From assembly GCA_037389465.1 (NCBI GenBank), contig JAZARR010000175.1:2294001-2358000 (forward strand): 64,000 bases of DNA. Direction: 5' to 3'. Source of the DNA: Baylisascaris procyonis. Its lineage: Eukaryota > Nematoda > Chromadorea > Rhabditida > Ascarididae. The notes under the pieces are model-generated. The model was not told the DNA's origin. It made no database searches and saw only the letters and a program-made list of their open reading frames with translations. Position numbers and translations under genes: made by a program. Below, piece by piece: positions 50,859-61,716 of this stretch (positions are counted from its first letter, which is position 1; every line of letters starts with the position of its first letter).

Positions 50859-53491
50859 AGTAGAGCCATAATTGCTAACGCAGTGGGTTTATCGACATTT
50901 CTTTTAGGTATCGGAACAACTGGTTGATTACCTAATGACTTGAGCAAGTGAAGAAGAGAGATGGAGTCATATAAACTGGCAGTCATATAAGCTTTATAAT
51001 AAATTGTGCTATAGGTGGAAATTATAACCGCCAAATTTTATAATTCTATTTGCACTGTTTCCCAAGTTAAAGCTATTGGACAGATAAGCAAATATATGCA
51101 ACAATTAGGCCGATATATGCATATAATAGGCAAATGTACATACATATGCGCAGATATGACATTGCTATAGTGAACCTTTTCAAAACGAAACTTCTTCTTT
51201 TAATTGTTATCAAGTTCGCATCACTTTACAACCATACCTATAAAATTGAAAGTGAAACAGATGCGCATTGCAAGTTAGTTTTTTTATAAAATTACTATGT
51301 GTGTTTACTCACTAACGCACATTGTGTAACATCATGAAACATGAGTAATAACACTGTTGTTTCGCAGACACATGATCGATATATGTAATAGTATAACAGT
51401 GTTTTGGTTATGACCATATGATACGTCGAATAGAGATGGAATAATAATTTATGCTGACTAGTGGAAGTTCTGCCTGAAGGATGGTTTAATTACCCAAGTT
51501 TGAGCAATTAATGCTGACTAGTGAAAGTTCTGCCTGAAGGATGGTTTAATTACCCGAGTTTGAGCAATTTATGCTGACTACTCAAAGTTCTGCCTGAAGG
51601 ATGGATTAATTACCCAATTTTGTGGTTGATGTGCAATGAATATGGCACAAAGAGCCGAAACGTCAGCATAAATTATTATTCCATCTCTACTTGACGCACT
51701 ACATGGTCATAATCAAAAAATTATTATACAATTACATTATGAAACAACTCTAAAATTGTTGGAAAAAAGGTAGCATAACAGGTGAATCAACTGACCTTAT
51801 ATTGAATTTTATGAACGTTTGGAAGTATACCAACTGATGGAATAACAATCGATAATGTTACTGGTCCTTCCCATGCATCCACCTGAATGATCACTTATCC
51901 TTCGAAATTAATATCCATTTATTAGCATTTACATAAAATTCTTTCAATAAATATTAGTAAATTAGCAAATATTAAAATGTAAATGAGTATTTTTTTTTTC
52001 AAAGGTGATATTCTTAATGGATTATAACTTCGCAGTTGAAAATGCTTGCTTTAGCCCTATCGACTATGATTTTAAGTTTGAGTGCGAAGTAATTTTTTCA
52101 TTGTTTTATGCCTTTTTTTCAGCATGTCTCTCATTTGTCATTAAGTCTATTTTCGTTTAGAAATAGCTTTTGTTAAAGTAAAATGTTGGTGTGATTTATT
52201 TAAAATTGTTCCGTTGAAAGTAATATTAGATGCTTGAAACTGTGCTGTATGATCGAAGCAATGGACATTTGCGCTTCGATAATTTGCATCACAGAATGGC
52301 AATGGTTTCACGTTAAATAGGAAGGTGAAATACCTTTCCGAATATATTGTTGGAATCCAAAAAGTGCATTATTAAGAAATTCTTTCATAGGTGGTTTTAT
52401 TTGATGATAACGATAACGTTTAAAATTCAATGCGGCAAAATTGTATGGTTCTAATCATTTAGTTGCTCACCTGTTCAATAATTCTATGATCGAGAAGATC
52501 GGCACTTATGTGTACAACAAGTGTTATTCTTTCGAATATTTCCATACTATTTTCTAATAAACTCTTTGTCATATACGGTAAAATACAGTAATCCTTATAA
52601 GTAAGAAATCTAAAAATCATCTTTATTATACTGTACAAACTTTGAAGAGTAATTTTATAGTACAATTAAATATGTTATGATATGAGGCTATTTACTATTA
52701 TCGAATACTATACTGTCACGTATAACATCTGAATTTATCGCTTTTGATTTAATTTCTATCTAATTAGATCTCATAGTCAAATTGTTGTAATTATGCGTGA
52801 TATGCATGCATATTATGTAATGCAATGTTTTGATGCACGTTAGAATTTTTAAATTATAACGACGATATATCTTTGCCTATGTGTTGTCTGTCGGTCTGTC
52901 TGTCTGTCTGTCTATTGGGCAACTTCATTTCGAGAATCGCTGACGTGAAGTTAAGAAATTTAATATGCATAATGTAAGAGATATGATCATCTCCTATACA
53001 TTGATAAAATTTCAAATATGTTTAAAAATATTTGAAAAATGAAAAATATTTCCATATATTCTAATAATTTTTAAAAGATTTATTTGAGTTTCAATCGGAT
53101 CAATCGAATTTTGATGAAATTATTTCAACTTTTTTTTTATTATTATTGATTGATTAGATGAGCGAATTTGAACATATATATCATTTCTATTTCTGTGATA
53201 ATCTTTTGCAGTTTCTTCAGCACTATACCGTTCCTTATCGTTTATAACCCCATCTTGAACGGATAGAATCTTAAATACGCATTTTTATTATAAATATATT
53301 TTTTTTTTAAAAAGTAATCCAAATAAATATTTTCTTAAAAATTTTAAATTTCAAAAGAGTAAACAATATTACTGTAAATTATCGTCGATAGCAGAATTGC
53401 AGAATGCCGGCATATCAAGACTACATATTGTGAGTATTGTAGAGATTGTTAGGAGAATAGTTACAATCGCCGTTAATACCGCTTTGTGCAT
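46092..53491 (-). CDS. GT49 glycosyltransferase (B4GAT1/LARGE-like), type II membrane protein
   Basis: Family 49 glycosyltransferase. Human B4GAT1 and the second domain of LARGE add beta-1,4- or beta-1,3-glucuronic acid to O-mannose glycans in the Golgi; the substrate of nematode members is unknown. Exons in transcript order: 53491-53373, 53269-53229, 52609-52471, 51882-51796, 49800-49645, 48930-48773, 47900-47739, 46983-46884, 46307-46092. About 390 aa (human B4GAT1 415). Residues about 4-24 form a signal anchor (VLTAIVTILLTISTILTI). Then come QDGVINDKERFLTYKDYC, the strand ITLVVHISADLLDHR, WEGPVTLSIVIPSVG, YPVNVARNVARM, the nucleotide-sugar/metal site LLGDYEFIFSKGFE, RDWEPQFV, and the C-terminal VHRGIKT. 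Junctions from exon 2 to exon 9 are in phase. The exon 1 to exon 2 join is off by one base: either a microexon or start was missed, there is an assembly error, or exon 2 is skipped (exon 1 to exon 3 is in phase). DYE stands where DxD is usual. Confidence 0.9.
48134..48365. repeat. 29-bp minisatellite, 8 copies
   Basis: Exactly eight 29-bp units of the type GAGGTATAGTGAGTGGACAT then TTACTTACT, diverging at both ends. It lies in the GT49 intron between exons 6 and 7. Confidence 0.95.
50780..50856. repeat. (AT)38 microsatellite
   Basis: Uninterrupted AT run in the GT49 intron between exons 4 and 5, 0.6 kb from the SL1 repeat. Confidence 0.98.
50922..50947 (+). repeat. Possible diverged SL1-like relic
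   Basis: GGTTGATTACCTAATGACTTGAGCAA resembles SL1 plus the CAA that follows it in the tandem units, allowing a small indel: GGTT, ATTACC, AA and TTGAGCAA are shared. It lies 0.5 kb from the SL1 array in the same GT49 intron. Chance similarity in AT-rich DNA is possible. Confidence 0.3.
51402..51718. mobile_element. Foldback (MITE-like) repeat carrying tandem SL1 copies
   Basis: Inverted repeats of 57 bp, left arm 51402-51458 and right arm 51662-51718, match at all but about seven positions, and all the differences are transitions. Between them lie three tandem 60-bp units (51448-51624) and a 37-bp tail containing CCGAAACGTCAGC. The whole sits in the intron between GT49 exons 4 and 5 (49801-51795). 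No open frame or target-site duplication was recognised, so the mobile nature is inferred from the architecture. Confidence 0.65.
51448..51624 (+). repeat. Three 60-bp tandem units each ending in spliced leader SL1
   Basis: The period is exactly 60 bp. Each unit is about 38 nt (ATGCTGAC, then GTTCTGCCTGAAGGAT) followed by a 22-nt SL1. Copy 1 (51483-51504) reads GGTTTAATTACCC then AAGTTTGAG, a perfect match to canonical nematode SL1. Copy 2 (51543-51564) has one change (CCCG for CCCA). Copy 3 (51603-51624) has three. Each copy is followed by CAATT or GTTGA instead of a GT splice donor, and no Sm-site-bearing SL RNA body follows, so these are not functional SL RNA genes. Confidence 0.9.
52883..52963 (+). 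repeat. TCTG-microsatellite-linked dispersed repeat, copy B
   Basis: GTCTGTC run, then ACTTCATTTCGAGAATCGCT and AAGAAATTTA, about 70% like copy A. Located in the GT49 intron between exons 2 and 3. Confidence 0.6.
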
Positions 53492-53546
53492 TTCCAACGA
53501 ATCATCGGCTTTGTGTGCAAACGATAAGAGATTATACTTCGCCACC

Positions 53547-53554
53547 CTGAATAA
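53547..53554 (-). promoter_or_regulatory. Splice acceptor in the GT49 5' leader
   Basis: TTATTCAG on the minus strand, 55 nt before the chosen ATG at 53491. It may be the SL trans-splice site or the end of a 5' UTR intron. The frame is open between it and the ATG, so a longer N-terminus from an upstream exon cannot be excluded. The signal-anchor helix begins right after this ATG, which favours it as the start. Confidence 0.4.
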
Positions 53555-54955
53555 TTTAGCAGCTATAAATTTTAATTTTTTAGCTGCAATAGTTGTACTA
53601 CGATTACATAAATAGGAAGGAAGTTATGAAATTATTAAACACATAATAGCCAACTAGATAAACACTAACCCAATGCGTAAGTTTTATACGCCAGTTTTGA
53701 CCCGACCAGTTAATAGACAAGTACAGATACATAGATACATTGTTGTGAGAATATTGAGAGCATAAAAATATATGGAAATTTTTGAAAAAAATAAATTATT
53801 ATTGAGCCTAAAAATATATGGAAATTTATAACAGTTTATATATATATATATATATATATAATTTAAATAAATGCATATTGCATTTATTTTCTCCCCCGAA
53901 AACTTATGCGCTTCAAATGGTTGAATTTATGATGCTCGAAGTGCGTAGCAATTGCGCTGCAAATAATTCCTTTCACTTTCGATACGCAACGATCTCTTCT
54001 TTTCCGGAGAAAAGAGGAAGTTTCCACAATACCCCTTCTTTTCCACCAGAGAAAAAAAGAAAAATTTCGACGGTTATATTCATCTAATGGAAAATGAAAC
54101 GCTTCATTGTTCCTAATTTATAAGCGCATTTAATGCATTCCTCTTTTTTTTGCTAAAAATACGATCATTTAAAAGTGAAAAGAAAACCACTAAAATTTTC
54201 AGACTAATTTCAGCTAACTGAAGGAAGTTCTTAGCACTTGATTTTTATGCATTCTTACATAATTAAAGTTAGAACACCTCACATAACTTTCTTTAGCACT
54301 TGCACAACCAGCCGGCTGGTAATAGTGGAAATTTTTGCAAAACTTCACATATTGTGTCATCTATTCTGAGTCATTATTATACTAAACAACACTCAGAAAT
54401 TTTCACGTATTATTTTGTGCCATTGTGGATATTCCAATTGCCAATGATTAATTAACCATTTATGCTCTTAGATTAGGCTACTCCACTATGTGTGGATAAA
54501 TCTCGTCGAGAAAAATCCACATAAATCTATTTGCTGTAAAATTTTATTGATTAAATAATTAAATGAGATAATCAAATAATATAATAGATAAGTGCTCGAG
54601 AATGTTTACGGTTAAGAATATCATCAAGGATTATTCCAGTGTTACAATAAACATCGTTCGCATTTATTTGAATCGATAAAATCATAAACAACTGACTTGG
54701 AAAGCAAAAAAAAAATTAAAGAATGGAATAATCAAATACGATTCAATTCGATCTAGTCGAGCCCTTTCGTATGATGGAAATAACCTGTCGCGACGAGTGC
54801 GCAGAAAAGATAGATAGAGCGTAAACGAAAAGAGTAAATTAGGTGCATTACAGTGAAAAGAGAGGTATTCGTATGAAATTCGATGGAAATTCGAGGTCGG
54901 AATTATTAAGTTCCTTTAAAATACGAATTATTTTCCGTTATTCGAAATTTTAATC
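53555..54955. other. Upstream region of GT49
   Basis: Presumed promoter side of GT49 and 3' side of the unidentified gene. It contains a short TA run and two small frames (to 54087), none convincing. No recognisable promoter motif. Confidence 0.5.
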
Positions 54956-55196
54956 TCATTTACTTAGATATTGAATTCGAAATGAAAAAAAAAAATTGAA
55001 ATATATTACAGTTGAGATGACAATGTAAAAGTAATAGTAACGAATATTGTCTGAGAGATGATGGGCCGTTGCGTTCGGGGACAAATTGTGAGAACGAACA
55101 AAGCGAATGGGCGCGGAAATGGGCCGTATTGATGCACGCTCAAATGACGCGTAACGAGGTGCTGCGACAAAATGCATAAATCGCTCTTCAAGCCGA
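54956..55196 (-). CDS. Possible last exon of the unidentified gene
   Basis: After GTGACAG the frame RLEERFMHFVAAPRYASFER continues through SIRPISAPIRFVRSHNLSP to a hydrophobic tail (YYYFYIVISTVIYFNFFFSF) and TAA. AATAAA-type hexamers on the minus strand follow at about 54663 and 54543. This patch has noticeably more G+C than its surroundings. Two other frames are also open (one on plus, containing QSEWARKWAVLMHAQMTR), so strand and frame are uncertain. Confidence 0.3.
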
Positions 55197-55575
55197 CTGT
55201 CACATAGGTGCTATTCTCGAAATAAGCATTTCTCGATGAGTGATTAATCCTTATATAGCATGTGTTCTTATATCACTTCATTAACATCAACTAGAAAAGC
55301 ATGACTTTTATCGTTGATCAACGAATCTGATTTTGAAAGATTCGGACAAATAAAAGGCTAGAGAAGCCATTGAAATTTCGCGAAAGATTTCATTTAAAGC
55401 ATCTCGTCGAGTATCAAATATGATCTTAGCCATTTTTATGGGACATTTTTTTGATCACTTTATGCGAAAAAACACCATCTAAATCTTTTTATGCAAATGC
55501 TGTATTCTTATAAGAGAGTGAAATTAAGTAACTGAAGTCGATTCATAATAGCACCTCCATTCATAACGTCGAATT

Positions 55576-55850
55576 GCCTATAAGGCATATTGAGGGCAAG
55601 ATAGAAAATGAGCGATAATGAAATAAGTTAGATCAGATGATTTGCTGGCCTATAAGGCATATTGAGGGCAAGATAGAAAATGAGCGATATTGAAATAAGT
55701 TAGATCAGATGATTTGCTGGCCTATAAGGCATATTGAGGGCAAGATAGAAAATGAGCGATAATGAAATAAGTTAGATCAGATGATTGCTGTAAGGGTAAA
55801 ATGGGCGATAATGAAACAAGTTAGGTCAAATAATTTGTTGTAAGGGTATG
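55576..55850. repeat. 72-bp tandem repeat, three full units plus partials
   Basis: Units begin GCCTATAAGGCATATTGAGG at 55576, 55648 and 55720. The first two are almost identical, the third lacks one T. A shortened fourth unit lacks the first third. None of the frames is open through the array. Lies between two exons of the unidentified gene. Confidence 0.95.
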
Positions 55851-56990
55851 TGAAAATATTTGAAAGCGATGCTCTAACTAAAATAAATAATTTTAATTTA
55901 ATCGAAATAGAAATTGAATAGTGAGTATCGATCAATTTTTCAGGATATTGTTCTTATCCCGAAAAAGGATATATCGACTTATCTCTCTATCATTTCTTGC
56001 TTCGATGAATAAAACAAAGCAACTAATCGAAACACTCCTATATATTCACTCATTGATCACCCACATTGATCGACAAAAGACTATCATTTAGGAAAATCTT
56101 AATAAAACGTTCAATCCTTTTTTAAAGTATTTTTATTGTCAATTTGCAAATAGTTGCATTGACGATGAGGTGTTAAAATAGTGAATTACATAGGGAGAGT
56201 TGATAGATTATTCATGGATTATTTTAGAAAATAGATTCATGGATTTTTTCATGGAATATTCATGGATTTTATCGATGAGGAAATTCTATTCAGTTATATG
56301 AGACACGCAATTGCACTTAGAAATGCATCGACGTTAGGTCGACAAATGAGCGGAAATACTCCTCGAAAAAGAGAATAAACACACATTACATAAGAATGCG
56401 TTTTTCTTTTAAATATTGATTGAGCTATGAAAATTATTTCGAATTTTTTTTTTTGCAGTTTTTTTTTTTAAATTAGTAAATGGATAATGCGCCATAATAT
56501 TTGGAATGATATGCCAATTTTAATTTTCCTTATTAGATAAATAGAAAAAATTATGACAAATAATTTTTAAAAAAATAGTATACTAATGCACTCATATTTT
56601 CACTTATCCATCTATTCCCTAAAATTGTCCACAATTTATTTGAGGAATTTAGTTGAGAAATAGAAGTGATCAGAGTGAAAATAGTGAAATGTTCATAAGA
56701 GATTTAATTTTATGCCCTTTTAGCATTCAAATTATTCATCAATAAATAATTGTTGATATTTTATTTATCTATCAAAATTTGAAACGAATTATTGTCATTG
56801 AAATATTTTAGAGAATTTAAATTATTTTTGCACCGATTGAATTTTATAAAAATTTTGTTTTTACTATAATATTTAAATGACAGTCGAATAAATTATAAAA
56901 AAAGGAAAGTATTATACTTGCATATTACGTTTTTTATTGATATTTTATGAGAGCGATCAATTCGGTGGGCGAAAAATGAAAGCGTATGAC

Positions 56991-57070
56991 CTACCGATTT
57001 GTCCGGTTCGCTTCTTCACTTCTTCCGATTCGATTGTTTGTAAAAAGGGAACTGAGCGGCTAAAAATTCC
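56991..57070 (-). CDS. Exon of the unidentified minus-strand gene
   Basis: ATTACAG acceptor, then GIFSRSVPFLQTIESEEVKK and RTGQIG. There are two possible donors, GTAGGT (exon ends at 56995) and GTCATA (ends at 56991). With the second the frame continues into 55196 as GQIGSRLEERFMHFV. Clearly coding by composition. Family not recognised. Confidence 0.5.
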
Positions 57071-57276
57071 CTGTAATATACATATTACGAGGTAAATTTG
57101 AGTGTTAGCAATGCCGTTCAGGATTTACGAGTTACCTTCAAAGATGATATAGAAAGTCTTGTTGAGGTGTAGATAGTTGCTAAGCAAATATCTAAACTCT
57201 AGCTTCAATTTTTTTGCAAAGCTGATCTACAAATTTTTGCAAAGCTGACCTACCTGTCAGGTAAATAGATGCGAAG

Positions 57277-57371
57277 ATATAAATATAAATATAAATATAA
57301 ATATAAATATAAATATAAATATAATTAAGTAATTAAATAAATAAGCAAATAAATAAATAAATAAATAAATA

Positions 57372-57414
<43 letters not shown>
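57277..57414. repeat. Compound ATAAAT / AAAT / TA microsatellite
   Basis: A hexanucleotide ATAAAT run (to about 57323), then an AAAT run (57334-57374), then TA (57377-57414), suggesting successive expansion of related motifs. Confidence 0.95.
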
Positions 57415-57418
<4 letters not shown>

Positions 57419-58574
57419 TTCACCTCGTCATAATTTCCTCTACAATGCGCATTTGTAAAAATGCATTAAATATCTAAAAGCAAATAAAAATTATAAGTGA
57501 AACTATAAAAATACAACACTTTTCAAGAAGTTCATCGAACATTGTTGATAGATTTTATTAAAACGTTTCATTGAAGTGATTGTTTGGACATCAATCTTCA
57601 CATACACATTTGTCCCACAAACCAATTTAAAGGTCATTTTTGATACCCAATTCATCGTTATTATTTGTGAATCCACTTAACCGTTTATATTCGCCCATTC
57701 TTATTCTTTTATATTCAATAATTTCAATGCTTTACGTTCTGCTAAATATATGGGAATTAAAGTCAACGTCTATTAAGTTTCTAATATTTATTTTAAAGAG
57801 TAAACTGATCGCTGAATTTCATCTAAATCTTATTCATATATATATTCATTTAGTCACTATTATTATGTCATATATTAGTAAAATTATATTGCCAACTTAC
57901 ATATAGATATTTATTATTATTATTATATCTATAACATAAAAAACAATGAGTGGCTTAACCGAATTGAATCAAATTTAGCTACTTTTCATATATGCCACAA
58001 GTGGATTATATTCGCCTTAAGCAGAAGGTTATAGCTTTGTTTAATGAAAAGGTTTTCAGAAGGTACAGTAACGCTACCGTATCGAATATTGCATCACACA
58101 CCGAGTGAGGAATGTCCTATTATTAAATAATGATGAATTTTCAAAGTCACAACTTATTTAACGTTGAAATTTCAAAAATTGAAATTCCGAAAAATTCAAT
58201 TCAGCTTAAAAATAGGAAATTTTCCAAATAATTCATTCGTATAGAAAAATATATGACATTAAAGAAAATAGTTTTTAGATATCTATAGAAGGTGATAAAA
58301 TTATCATTTATCAATTTTTTCGAAACAGAAATAATAAAAATAAAAGTAATAGAAATAATAAAACTAAAATCAAATAAATATTTCGACGTACTAATCTAGT
58401 AGGCTATATTTATAACGATAGATGAAAGAAAAAGAAAAGAGAAAAAAAAGCTTTCATTAAACATTTGATTTGAAAGCGACGAATATTGCAAGATAATATG
58501 AATTATGCAACATGATTGTATGGAAAAATAAAACTGGTTGATAAGCGATACATTTGTGACGTTCGTTCTTTAAT

Positions 58575-58595
58575 AAAAAAAAAAAAAAAAAAAAA
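58575..58595 (+). repeat. A21 homopolymer
   Basis: A-run followed by GAAGAAGAAAC. No retroposed gene body or target-site duplication is seen 5' of it. Confidence 0.9.
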
Positions 58596-58810
58596 GAAGA
58601 AGAAACGATTTAAGAGAGAATCACATCGAAAGGAAAGAAACTTTTTTTAGCAATTGATGAAATGAGCGATAAAACGCTCATCTTAGTGCGAGGGAAAGTA
58701 CGTTGAAAACGACAAATTCACGTATGAAATTTTGATGAAATTTAAAGAATGCATCTTTCTTATATATCATTCACAAAGATAGAGATTACTATAAGAGTAC
58801 GCCAATATAT

Positions 58811-58838
58811 GGGTGGGGGAGGGGGTAGGTGGGGGGAG
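58811..58838 (+). other. G-quadruplex-type G-rich tract
   Basis: GGGTGGGGGAGGGGG then TAGGTGGGGGG fits four G-runs with short loops. It lies in a long intron-like stretch on the strand opposite the unidentified gene. A longer, looser purine G tract is at 16479-16528. Confidence 0.6.
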
Positions 58839-61557
58839 TGTTGCATGAGAGCGAGGTAAGGAAAGATGAAGACGTGAAAGAGAAGGAATATCGTCTTATA
58901 AAGGAATATCGGAGAGAATTGATTAAAGAAGCAGCTAGCAAATTTTTATGAAGAAATAATTCACTCATTTAAGCAATTATAAATAGAGAGAGAGCATCAA
59001 ATTCTGCTCTCATTGCATTCATAGATAATCATGCTTTATATGAATAAATCATAAACTTGCTTAGCAAAATCTGTTTCCAAATTTAATGCGCAAAATTTCC
59101 AACTTTAAAGATATCTAGTGCGATAATTGCGATGAAAATACACCTAAATGAAAATTACAGGTTGAGAATTGAGAGGATAAGAGGACCAAGAAAAGGATGG
59201 AAGAGGAAAAATGAGAGGAGATGAGAAGAAAAAACTTAGAGAAGAAGGTGTGGAAGTGAAGCACAAGGATTGGAGCCATCTTTCTACCCGAACAATGCAT
59301 TGTTATGTGGACGTTCTTTCAACGAGAGAATATTTTCTTCTCGTCAAGTAACAGAAACTTCAAATCGCTTTTAACGTTGATTTTCCCACCCCGCTGAGTG
59401 AAAGATTTTCTAAAATTTAAATGAACATAAAATATGCGACATTATTTCTGTGGAGAGGAGGAGGGTAAGGGGAAGGAGCAGGCGAGAAATTTCGATATAG
59501 GCAGCAGAAAGCACTTCCGAGAGTCAGTAACAAACTGGCATTAAAAAATGTAAAGAAAAACATGATAACGAGAGTTTTGTTTAGTGGAGAAGCGATGAAA
59601 TACAGCAAATAATTTGATGCCTTAAGGAGAAATATTATACTCAGTGGGGTTAAATGAAAAATTGTTACCATAATAATGCGTCGAGTTTATTCATCAACGA
59701 ATTTTTAAGGGTTTTTTTTTTCTGGAAGGTCGGAGGAGGTGATGTGATGGGATGTTGAATTTAATCCTAAGCAAAAACAATGGAATTTTCTGGAAATATT
59801 TGCATGCAAAAATTATGCAACTTGAAGCATAAATGTTGACAAAAATTGAAGCATATTCGATCGATGCACGATAGCGTTAAGTAAACTTCATAACGTTTGA
59901 TGGACGGATAACACAACCTTTGCACCAAGGTAAATATACACTACATCAGGTAGCACATCGAAAAAAAAAACAATGTCGATAGAATTGAACTGCTTAGCAA
60001 TTTTGAATCAATTGACTTCTAATTTGCAAGATTTCTGATAGATCTCTTTTAATGAACGATAATCGATATGTAAGAAAAATTTACATATGCAAATATCGGT
60101 GGATTTTCTTTTCTAAGAAAAATTAGCCTTTATAAGGTTAAATATTCTTGTTTCTCATCGCTGTAAACGAATGCAATTTGCCTCGATCTTTTGTTTGCAG
60201 GTGTACAAATGCTTTCTATTGAAAGTGCAGTAAAAATGTGCATAAGCTGGTACATATAAATCTCTCGTCCAATCCTTCCTACCGTTATCCTTCATTCAAT
60301 CATCCCTTTTTCCCTTTTCCTCACTTCTTCATCCCCAATCCACTCAAAGAACTTCATTGAAATAAATTTTTTCAAAAATTTCTCTTCCTCTGCTTGTAAC
60401 CACCCATCCTGTAATCAATAAAAGGCCGTTTTATCGGCTTGTTCAAAGTATTCTTATTGATTTTCGAAAAAACACGATACGCAGCGCACTCAAACCTTAA
60501 ATATTACCAGTGAGTGCTTTAAAGCTTTAAATATTGCCAGTAATTGTGAACATAAAACATATAAATAGGAAATGCTAAAATTCAGCTAATATGCAAAAAG
60601 AAATTAGAACTTTTATATAGTTATGTGAAAATAAAATATTTCATTTTAAAAATATTTCAATGATTTCATCATTGAAATATTTTTATTCTCAATTAGAAAT
60701 TTCTCTCATCAAACACTCATCAAACAGTTAGAAAAAAAAATTTTTTTTTGTTAGGAAGATACGAAAAGAAACAATAATTTAACTACTATGAGAAATTTTT
60801 TTTTCATTTCAAGGCGGAAATGAGTGTTTTCAAATTCATCGAGACTGAAAGGAACCATTATCCCATTCGTATGGATGAACCGGTTTATTGTGATGCATTT
60901 ACTTGTTTTCTTTTATTCGTTTTATGTTTTCTTACTGATTTGACAAAGAAAAAAAAATGAAACATTCATTTCTCTTCAATAAATATTATGCAAAAATCTT
61001 CTTGTAATCATTCTTTTTTTTCCCTAGAATATCATTTTTATAGATGGAAAATATTTTTTGAAACGAAGAGTAAAAAAATATTACGAAAAATTCAATTTTC
61101 TTTTTCGAATTTCGATAACTGAACCAATCACGCAACCAAATTCGAAAAGGAATTTTTTTTTTTTTTTTGAGGAAATATTAAAATTGTCGAATCGCTGTTT
61201 TCTAATATCAATTATCTATGGAAGGCATCAAAAAATTGATGAAATTTCAATGAACTATCAATCAAAATATTTCATTGTGATCGTCTTTTGATTATCCAAT
61301 ATTAGATGCACTCCTGAAAGTAGACAAAAAATTCACTTCAAACAAATATAAACGATCGACTTAAAACATAAAAATGAAATCAATTTTATAGCTAAAAATC
61401 GAAGAGCGAAGTTATGACTGCATGTGAACTAAGCTTAATCGCATAAACTTAGTCAATGAAAATAGTTGAAAAATAGGGAAAAAATTCGCACAAATTGGTT
61501 AAAATGGTAAAATGATGCGAAAAAATGGCGAATTGAGAGAAATAAGATGGTGATATT

Positions 61558-61716
61558 TTAGCGAACCGTCCGTAATATCACTATCAAATCGAAAGTAATA
61601 GACGGGTAGAAGTGCAACACTTCTGATAGAAAGCAGTAAACAAACAACGATAATGCTCGATAACGATCTACTATTATCACATAGAAGAATTCGATGTTTT
61701 CGCGCATATTCGTCAT
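61558..61716 (-). CDS. Possible exon or small frame with DRY motif
   Basis: A 52-codon frame with RENIEFFYVIIVDRYRALSL and FLSEVLHFYPSITFDLIVIL. The VDRYRAL block after a hydrophobic stretch recalls the end of TM3 in rhodopsin-type receptors, but nothing else supports that. A second frame of the same DNA is also open. No convincing acceptor was seen. Confidence 0.22.
   Translation of the reverse strand: MTNMRENIEFFYVIIVDRYRALSLFVYCFLSEVLHFYPSITFDLIVILRTVR

Larger units (their letters stand above)
57415..61557. other. Long intron-like stretch without clear exons
   Basis: Would be intron of the unidentified minus-strand gene if the 62.5-kb and 57-kb exons are joined. Contains pyrimidine- and purine-rich tracts, the A21 run and the G-rich tract. 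A plus frame at 57640-57906 is Ile/Leu-rich and probably fortuitous. Confidence 0.45.

Noticed and set aside
51483..51504. Functional SL RNA gene
   Set aside because: SL1 is not followed by a GT donor, and no Sm-binding site or snRNA-like stem follows; nor is there a 5S rRNA gene nearby.
55040..55180. GC-richer patch as a structured RNA gene or a plus-strand coding exon
   Set aside because: No tRNA, snRNA or SL RNA features found; three frames are open, and the minus reading was preferred only for its possible continuity with 57 kb.
57640..57906. 88-aa plus-strand frame
   Set aside because: Composition is almost entirely Ile, Leu, Ser, Tyr and Lys from AT-rich codons; no splice context or homology.
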